This document shows positions 30,611-35,440 of a stretch of 35,440 bases of DNA, piece after piece. The position numbers and the translations under genes are program-made. The notes beneath the pieces were generated by a model. The model had not been told where the DNA came from. It saw nothing but the letters and a program-made list of their open reading frames with translations, and did not search any database. The DNA is from Microbacterium sp. (GTDB taxonomy: Bacteria; Actinomycetota; Actinomycetes; Actinomycetales; Microbacteriaceae), in NCBI GenBank assembly GCA_031178475.1, contig JAPSIX010000005.1, forward strand, positions 1 through 35,440, written 5' to 3'. Positions within the stretch are counted from its first letter, which is position 1. Each line of letters starts with the position of its first letter.

Positions 30611-32608
30611 TCACATCACGTTGCCGATGTAGGAGTACTTGACGAACACCTCCGACGCGATGCCCGATTCCTCGAGCACACCCTGCAGGGCGCTCATCAT
30701 GTAGTTGGAATCCCAGCCCATGTAGAGGAAGTGGCTCTCGTCCAGCGCGTCCCAGTGACCCTTCCACGCCATCGCGTCGTAGATCGGCCCGCCGTGGCGT
30801 GCGCTGTACGCCACAGCGGCGCGGCGCTCGTCGGTCCACGCTCTGCGGAAGATGCGATTGAAGAGCGCCTTGACATCCTTGACCTCCCAGTGCTCCCCGC
30901 GGTACTCGACGTAGTCGAACTCACGCTCCCACCCGGCGGGCCACCCGCGGCGGCGCACGGCGTCAAGGATCGGCGTGAGACCGTCATCGTCGATCTCCGG
31001 CAGCGCCGGACGGGCCCAGATGCGCACGAACTCCGCCGCCAGCCGCACGGTGCGCTCGGCGATCGCCGCGGTGCCCCATCCCGGCAACTCCGCGAGCTCG
31101 CTGGTGGCGGGCACGGCGCTTCGCGCGTAGGCGCCGGTCTGCTTGTCGGGGAACGACCCGCCGAACACCCTCTCGCTGAGCGGCTGCTCGAGCAGCGTGA
31201 GGTTGCCCAGCGTAGGAGCGAGCGCGCGGTGGCTGTTCTGCTCGTCCTCGCTGTACTCGCTCCACTCCCGGATGCCGTCACCCGACCACGAGTCGGCGGG
31301 AGCGGCGGGCACGATGTGCTCGACATCGAAACCGGTGGGATCCTCCACACCCTCGATGCGGCTGAGCACGTACGCCGGATGCGGCAGCTCGCCGTACTTC
31401 AGAACGGCGCTGACGCGCTCGTCGGACGGCGTGATGCGCGCGACAGCGCGCATCAGCGAGTCTCGTCCCTCGGCGCGCGCCCGGCACAGCCGTGCGATCA
31501 GCCGGTCGGTCGGCAGCCCCACCACCGCCCGGCGCAGCAGCATCGCCTGCACCCACTCCAGAGTCTCGATCAGCTCGTCGCGTTCGATCAGTCCCGCCCG
31601 GTGGTCGCCGTACGCGCTCATGACCAGCGGGTGCGCGATGCGCCCGAAGGTGTTGACGTACGTCAGCTGACGGCGCACCTCCTCATCCGCTTCGCGGGAC
31701 GGGTCGAGCAGGATGCCGTAGATCTCGGCGTACTCCCGCCACACGGCGGCGTTCGAACGCAGGTGTGCGGCGTCCAGGCGCGGGAACCGCTCGCGGAACG
31801 CCGCGTAGACACCGTGTTCGCCGGCGGCGGCAACCTCTCGGCCGCCGGTCATGACCAGGTAGTGCCGCCAGAAGGCTCCGATGCTCTCGCCGGTGTGTCG
31901 TTCGATAGGCAGCCAGTACTCGTCCTCAACGGCGAGCTGCTCGGCGTGCGACAACCCCATGAGGATGTAGTTGTGGATCAGCTCGTGGTCGCGCAGCGGC
32001 TCACCCGTGGAGTTCAGGCTCTCGAAGATCTGCTGGGCGTTCGCACTGGCGCCGAGAGTGATGGACACATGCTCGAGCTTGCGCAGGCCCCGCCAGATCC
32101 GAGGTGCCTCGTCCGCCTGCACCTGACTGCGGAAGAACGCATAGTTGTCATCGAACCGCGACTCGCGGTCGGCGTCATCGCGCCGATCGAGCACCACGGA
32201 CTCATACAGGTCGGCCCAGGCGTCGTGCGGGCGCAGCTTCGTCCGGGCCGGGTCGTTCTCGCGCACCAGCACGCGCTGCAGCTCGGCTGCCAACGATGGG
32301 TCGCTGTCGCGCACGGCGTGATGCAGTGCCGCCACCAACAGCATGATCGTCGTGATGCGCTGCTGGCCGTCGATGAGGATCAGGTCGTCGCGCTCGGCAT
32401 CCTCGGCGGAGAGGATCGATCCGATGAAGTGCCGGTGCGCATCATCCTCACTCGCCACGGCCCGGATGTCGCTGAGCAGTTTCTCGCATCCGCCGATGTC
32501 CCAGCGGTACTGCCGCTGGTAGACCGGGACGACGATCGTCGTGGACGGTGACGACAGCCATTCGACGGTGCTGACTGCGTTCGCTTCGACATTGGTCGCC
32601 GTTGCCAT
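30611..32608 (-). CDS. DUF262/DUF1524 protein (GmrSD-like, putative nuclease)
   Basis: This large protein of 665 aa has the two-domain layout of GmrSD-type enzymes. The N-terminal DUF262 (ParB-like) domain has VPVYQRQYRWDI (27-38), DGQQR (80-84) and a FESLNSTGEPL (195-205) segment, and may use nucleotide. The C-terminal DUF1524 HNH-type domain has DVEHIVP (428-434) and LGNLTLLEQPLSERV (467-481). A further roughly 100-aa C-terminal segment (starting YVEYRGEHWEVKDV) is not recognised. GmrSD cuts glucosylated or otherwise modified phage DNA; related proteins are in other anti-phage systems. No methylase, helicase or other defence gene is adjacent. ATG 32608 follows GGAGGC at 11 nt. Confidence 0.85.
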   Translation of the reverse strand: MATATNVEANAVSTVEWLSSPSTTIVVPVYQRQYRWDIGGCEKLLSDIRAVASEDDAHRHFIGSILSAEDAERDDLILIDGQQRITTIMLLVAALHHAVRDSDPSLAAELQRVLVRENDPARTKLRPHDAWADLYESVVLDRRDDADRESRFDDNYAFFRSQVQADEAPRIWRGLRKLEHVSITLGASANAQQIFESLNSTGEPLRDHELIHNYILMGLSHAEQLAVEDEYWLPIERHTGESIGAFWRHYLVMTGGREVAAAGEHGVYAAFRERFPRLDAAHLRSNAAVWREYAEIYGILLDPSREADEEVRRQLTYVNTFGRIAHPLVMSAYGDHRAGLIERDELIETLEWVQAMLLRRAVVGLPTDRLIARLCRARAEGRDSLMRAVARITPSDERVSAVLKYGELPHPAYVLSRIEGVEDPTGFDVEHIVPAAPADSWSGDGIREWSEYSEDEQNSHRALAPTLGNLTLLEQPLSERVFGGSFPDKQTGAYARSAVPATSELAELPGWGTAAIAERTVRLAAEFVRIWARPALPEIDDDGLTPILDAVRRRGWPAGWEREFDYVEYRGEHWEVKDVKALFNRIFRRAWTDERRAAVAYSARHGGPIYDAMAWKGHWDALDESHFLYMGWDSNYMMSALQGVLEESGIASEVFVKYSYIGNVM

Positions 32609-32656
32609 AACTGAGTGATGCCTCCGATTGGCGGGAAGACGTGGGCCGCCGCGTCG

Positions 32657-32662
32657 AGTCTA
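32657..32662 (-). promoter_or_regulatory. -10 box (TAGACT) of the DUF262 gene
   Basis: Minus-strand TAGACT is 48 nt before the ATG at 32608; the leader carries GGAGGC. The -35 is not clear. Confidence 0.4.
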
Positions 32663-32710
32663 GTCGCCGTCTTTTCGCAGCCGCGGTGGCGCCAGGGCGC
32701 GCCGAGGAGC

Positions 32711-32729
32711 GCCAGGTAGGCTTGCCTAA
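32711..32729 (+). promoter_or_regulatory. DtxR/IdeR-like iron box
   Basis: A partial palindrome TAGGC-TT-GCCTA lies within GCCAGGTAGGCTTGCCTAA. Aligned to the actinobacterial iron-box consensus (TTAGGTTAGGCTCACCTAA type) I count about 12 of 19 matching positions. It covers a TAGGCT -10-like hexamer about 50 nt before the oxygenase ATG, a position fitting repression by iron-loaded DtxR/IdeR. Confidence 0.4.
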
Positions 32730-32769
32730 GTAGGGCCTGTAAAAACGTGCTGGCCCCTTACGAAAGGAC

Positions 32770-33555
32770 ATGGCTCAGATCATGGGATACATCAAGTCCG
32801 CAGCCCTGGAGGAGAAGGGCTTCGTCATCCTGGACCGCTATGACCAGGAGGTCGACCCCAAGGAGTGGCTCGACATCGAGTATGTCGACTGGAAGTCCTC
32901 GGGCGACACCCGCTTCGCCCCGCTCGCCAGCGCCAAGGGCGAGATCGAGTGCAACGGCTTCTGGAACCACAAGCCCCCGCGGACCGACAAGGACGGCGTG
33001 TGGATCGACTCGCAGGTCGAGAAGGCGCCGAACCTCACCCGCCGCGCCCAGGAGCCGGGTGCGAACGTCGGTCGCTGCCGGGTGATCGAACTGCAGCCCA
33101 CGCCCTACGGGGAGTGCCTGTACAACCTGCACCAGGACGACAACAACCGCCTCAACCCCGACGGCACCGGCTGGGTCGTTCGCGGCTTCTTCAACCTCAC
33201 CGACGACAAGGACAGCTATTTCGTCCTGCGCGAGAACCGCACCGACCCGAGCATCGAGTACCGCATCGCGCTGCCCGCCGGTGCCCAGCTCATCGTCGAC
33301 ACCCAGCGCCTGTGGCACGCGACCACGCACAACGGCAGCGAGCCGCGTTACTGCCTGATCACGTCGTGGACCTCCGGTCCTGAGCTGGACGCATACATCG
33401 AGAAGTACAACGGCACCGACCAGCACGAGCAGGTCGAGGTGTCGCAGGATGTGCTCGAAGCCGGCTACGCCGAGCAGGCCCGTCGCGACGCCGCCCGCGC
33501 CGCGTACTACGCCGCGAAGGGCCAGCAGGTCAAGCAGGCCATGAGCGAGGCCTGA
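32770..33555 (+). CDS. Putative Fe(II)/2-oxoglutarate-dependent oxygenase
   Basis: This 261-aa protein has the facial-triad pattern of Fe(II)/2OG oxygenases. It shows HQD (His121, Asp123) in YNLHQDDNNRLN, a distal His183 in QRLWHATTHNG, and Arg193 ten residues later in PRYCLITSW, the usual 2OG-anchoring spacing. Strands around (GWVVRGFFNLTDDKDSYFVL) fit a double-stranded beta helix. The C-terminal Ala/Arg helix is an extra. The substrate is unknown. The ATG has AAAGGA 4 nt upstream. An iron-box-like site and a TAGGCT -10 lie before it, so iron control is plausible (inference). It runs divergently from the DUF262 gene. Confidence 0.65.
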   Translation: MAQIMGYIKSAALEEKGFVILDRYDQEVDPKEWLDIEYVDWKSSGDTRFAPLASAKGEIECNGFWNHKPPRTDKDGVWIDSQVEKAPNLTRRAQEPGANVGRCRVIELQPTPYGECLYNLHQDDNNRLNPDGTGWVVRGFFNLTDDKDSYFVLRENRTDPSIEYRIALPAGAQLIVDTQRLWHATTHNGSEPRYCLITSWTSGPELDAYIEKYNGTDQHEQVEVSQDVLEAGYAEQARRDAARAAYYAAKGQQVKQAMSEA

Positions 33556-33571
33556 TTCGTTCGTTCTTCCG

Positions 33572-33601
33572 GAGGCCCTGGTCCACGCGGACCGGGGCCT
33601 C
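33572..33601 (+). terminator. Hairpin terminator after the oxygenase gene
   Basis: GAGGCCCTGGTCC and GGACCGGGGCCTC pair over 13 bp with one T-G wobble and an ACGC loop, 16 nt after the stop codon. The following bases include TGTCGTCT but no long T-run. Confidence 0.75.
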
Positions 33602-33609
33602 TGTCGTCT

Positions 33610-33631
33610 GAAATCACACGCTTGTGATTTC
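33610..33631 (+). promoter_or_regulatory. Palindromic operator candidate before DUF3145
   Basis: Perfect 9-bp arms GAAATCACA and TGTGATTTC flank the 4-nt spacer CGCT. It is AT-rich against a GC-rich background. Its right arm contains the TTGTGA -35 of the promoter at 33622-33650. A bound regulator would block polymerase. Confidence 0.6.
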
Positions 33632-33650
33632 GGCGGGTGTGGGTGAGAAT
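33622..33650 (+). promoter_or_regulatory. Promoter of the DUF3145 gene
   Basis: TTGTGA (-35), exactly 17 bp, then GAGAAT (-10). The predicted leader is about 70 nt and contains an ATCAGGT/ACCTGAT hairpin (33687-33715) just before the GGAGAG site. Confidence 0.5.
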
Positions 33651-33686
33651 AGGCCCATAACCGCATAGCTCGCCGCATCACTTCGG

Positions 33687-33715
33687 ATCAGGTCGTAGGG
33701 GAAGACGTACCTGAT
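33687..33715 (+). other. Leader hairpin before DUF3145
   Basis: ATCAGGT and ACCTGAT (7 bp, extendable by CGT/ACG across a one-base bulge) form a stem 3 nt ahead of ACGGAGAG, the Shine-Dalgarno region. It could influence ribosome access. It may also be chance. Confidence 0.35.
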
Positions 33716-33729
33716 GAAACGGAGAGATC

Positions 33730-34233
33730 ATGGCGACGGGATACGCACGCGGAGTGGTGTACATCCACTCCGCCCCTCGCGCGCTCTGCCCGCACCTCGA
33801 ATGGGCGGTCGGAGGCGCTATCGGTCGTGCCGTCAGCTTCGACTGGAGCGACCAGCCCGTTCAGGAGGGCACCCGGCGGGCGGAGTTCTACTGGGACGGC
33901 CCGGTCGGGACCGGCGCTGCACTGGCCACGGCGATCCGCGGCTGGGAGCATCTGCGCTTCGAGGTCACCGAGGACCCGACGCCGCGAAGCGATGGCGGGC
34001 GCTGGCTGCACACGCCCGACCTCGGCATCCACTACGCCCAGACGGATGCCGCGGGCAACATCGTCGTCGGTGAGGACCGCATCCGCTATGCGATGGAGAT
34101 CGCCGGCGGCAATGCGGTCGAGCTGCAGCGTGAGCTCGCGGTCGCGCTCGGCTCGGCCTGGGATGAGGAGCTGGAGCCCTTCCGCCACGCGAGCGACGAC
34201 GCACGCGTGGTGTGGCTGCACAAAGTGGGCTAG
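33730..34233 (+). CDS. DUF3145 family protein
   Basis: This 167-aa protein is of the actinobacterial DUF3145 family: GVVYIHSAPRALCPHLEWAVGGAIG, VSFDWSDQPVQEGTRRAEFYWDGPVGTGAALATAIRGWEHLRFEVTEDP, WLHTPDLGIHYAQTDAAGNIVVGEDRIR. The function is unknown, but the family is commonly beside the FAS-II fabF, as here (facing it across a shared terminator). It may be tied to fatty acid synthesis (inference). The ATG is preceded by GGAGAG. The promoter carries a palindrome over the -35, so the gene looks regulated. Confidence 0.9.
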   Translation: MATGYARGVVYIHSAPRALCPHLEWAVGGAIGRAVSFDWSDQPVQEGTRRAEFYWDGPVGTGAALATAIRGWEHLRFEVTEDPTPRSDGGRWLHTPDLGIHYAQTDAAGNIVVGEDRIRYAMEIAGGNAVELQRELAVALGSAWDEELEPFRHASDDARVVWLHKVG

Positions 34234-34313
34234 AAGACCTGCGGAGGAGGCGCGAGTACCGGCATCCGGTGAGTGATCCCGGGAGCCGAGAAGGCGAATC
34301 CTCCGCACATACG

Positions 34314-34345
34314 ACAGCGACCCCCGTTTCGACGGGGGTCGCTGT
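34314..34345. terminator. Bidirectional hairpin terminator (DUF3145 / fabF)
   Basis: ACAGCGACCCCCGT and ACGGGGGTCGCTGT form a perfect 14-bp stem with a TTCG tetraloop, an especially stable fold. It lies 7 nt beyond the fabF stop and 80 nt beyond the DUF3145 stop, so it serves mainly fabF. Confidence 0.85.
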
Positions 34346-34352
34346 GCGTTGG

Positions 34353-35440
34353 TCAGGCGCTGCGGAACGCGACGACCGCGTTGTGTCCGCCGAAGCCGAA
34401 CGAGTTGCTGATGGCCAGCTGGTCTCCGTCGCCGAGTGGCTGCGGCTCGCCGGACAGCTTGAACGGAACGGCCGGATCGGGTTCTGTCATGTTGATCGTC
34501 GGCGGCGCGACCCGGTCCTGCAGGGCCAGAACCGTGAAGACCGCTTCGAGGGCTCCCGTGCCGCCGAGCAGGTGGCCGGTGGACGCCTTGGTCGCCGAGA
34601 CGGGGATGTCGTCGATGCGGTCGCCGAAGACGCGCTTGAGCGCCTCGTACTCGTTGGGATCGCCCACGGGCGTGGACGTGGCGTGCGCATTGATGTGGGT
34701 GACCTCGTCGGGGGAGGCTCCCGCCTGCTGCAGCGCCTGCTCCACGGCACGGGCGGCGCCGGCGCCCTCGGGGTCGTTCCCGGTGATGTGGTAGGAGTCG
34801 GCGGTGACGCCGCCGCCCACCAGATAGGCGTAGATCTTCGCGCCGCGAGCCAGCGCGTGCTCCTCGGTCTCCAGAACCAGGGCCGCGCCGCCCTCGCCCA
34901 TGACGAAGCCGTCGCGGTCGATGGCACCGGGTCGGGAGGCGCCCTCGGGGTCATCGTTACGGCGAGACAGTGCCTGTGCCGACGCGAACGACGCCATGGT
35001 GATGGGGTGGATCGCCGATTCCGCCCCGCCTGCGATCACCACGTCGGCGAGGCCGTCCTGCAGGTGCTCGTACGCGTTCGCGATGGACTCTGTGCTCGAC
35101 GCGCAGGCGCTGACGACTGTGCGGGCGAAGGCCTTGGCGTTGAACTGCAGGGATAGGTTGCCGGCGCCCGCGTTCGGCATGAGCATCGGCACCGTCAACG
35201 GCATCACACGCCGAGGACCCTTCTCACGGAGGGTGTCCCAGGCGTCCAGCAGTGTCCACACACCGCCGATGCCCGTGGCCCAGTCGACTCCGAGGCGTTC
35301 CGGGGCGACCTCAGGGGCACCGGCATCCTCCCATGCCTCACGCGCGGCGATCAGGGCGAACTGCGTCGACGGGTCGAGCCGCTTGGACTCGTGGCGTGGC
35401 AGCACCTCCTCCGGGCGCACCGACGCCTCAGCGGCGAACG
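34353..35440 (-). CDS. fabF: Beta-ketoacyl-ACP synthase II (partial, N-terminus outside window)
   Basis: FabF condenses malonyl-ACP with an acyl-ACP to elongate fatty acids in FAS-II. The frame runs open to the window edge (residues FAAEASVRPEEV precede the track start), so about 50 N-terminal residues are missing. Active-site residues are visible: VVSACASSTESI with nucleophile Cys, NAHATSTPVGDPNE with one His and STGHLLGGTGALEAV with the second, then NSFGFGGHNA. The length would be about 410 aa. The stop is followed by a 14-bp hairpin terminator. The rest of a FAS operon (fabD, fabH, acpP) probably lies beyond the edge, which is inference. Confidence 0.95.
   Translation of the reverse strand, partial: FAAEASVRPEEVLPRHESKRLDPSTQFALIAAREAWEDAGAPEVAPERLGVDWATGIGGVWTLLDAWDTLREKGPRRVMPLTVPMLMPNAGAGNLSLQFNAKAFARTVVSACASSTESIANAYEHLQDGLADVVIAGGAESAIHPITMASFASAQALSRRNDDPEGASRPGAIDRDGFVMGEGGAALVLETEEHALARGAKIYAYLVGGGVTADSYHITGNDPEGAGAARAVEQALQQAGASPDEVTHINAHATSTPVGDPNEYEALKRVFGDRIDDIPVSATKASTGHLLGGTGALEAVFTVLALQDRVAPPTINMTEPDPAVPFKLSGEPQPLGDGDQLAISNSFGFGGHNAVVAFRSA

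Noticed and set aside
30731-32551. 606-aa plus-strand ORF
   Set aside because: It is the antisense frame of the DUF262 gene, with shadow-like composition.
34212-35156. 314-aa plus-strand ORF at the right edge
   Set aside because: It is antisense to fabF and has no motif.

Overview
The window is ordinary high-GC actinobacterial chromosome. It most resembles Microbacteriaceae, probably Microbacterium. The reasons are very high GC with G/C-ending codons, frequent GTG starts, actinobacterial families (DUF2017 beside clpS, DUF3145 beside a FAS-II fabF, EttA, a coproporphyrin-type ferrochelatase with a C-terminal Cys cluster), and many start codons 6-7 nt behind a TANNNT -10 box (leaderless transcripts). 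I see no rRNA, CRISPR array, insertion sequence, prophage or integrase. Most very long ORFs in the track (e.g. 979 aa on the minus strand at 21605-24544) are antisense shadows of real genes.

Layout. 1-822: remnant of an ArsR regulator overlapping an SRPBCC/AHSA1 protein. 845-4184: gatCAB, the tRNA-dependent amidotransferase operon. 4237-6362: DNA polymerase IV, a glycine-rich membrane protein and a small P-loop kinase-like protein. 6359-8012 (minus): an overlapping operon made of a GNAT-zincin fusion, clpS and DUF2017. 8075-8952 (minus): tRNA-His, oligoribonuclease and tRNA-Arg. 8990-11822: a small conserved protein, a LysE-type exporter, msrA, an ssb paralogue and a lipoprotein. 11920-15669: ettA overlapping a hotdog thioesterase, then tesB and an unknown gene fired from one shared bidirectional promoter. 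15695-19862 (minus): truncated haemoglobin, MscS channel and aminopeptidase N. 19997-22708: ferrochelatase, rpiB and an Fpg/Nei glycosylase. 22769-26424: AGCS symporter, PaiB-like protein and a YtcJ-like amidohydrolase. 26489-27716: dps, gamma carbonic anhydrase and a tRNA with a CAT anticodon. 27760-30598: small acidic proteins, a YihY/BrkB membrane protein, KTSC and DUF72. 30611-32608 (minus): a DUF262-DUF1524 nuclease-like protein. 32770-34233: a putative Fe(II)/2OG oxygenase behind an iron-box-like site, and DUF3145. 34353-35440: fabF, cut by the window edge.

Most genes are housekeeping: translation fidelity and control (GatCAB, EttA, tRNAs), RNA and protein turnover (Orn, ClpS, PepN), DNA repair (DinB, Fpg/Nei, SSB), redox and iron (MsrA, Dps, ferrochelatase, globin) and fatty acid metabolism (thioesterases, FabF). 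The points most worth a second look are the GNAT-zincin fusion translationally overlapped with the N-degron adaptor ClpS, the standalone DUF262-DUF1524 gene (a possible anti-phage nuclease), the oxygenase behind a DtxR/IdeR-like site, the palindrome over the DUF3145 promoter, the shared -10 element between tesB and its divergent neighbour, and the regular leaderless architecture.
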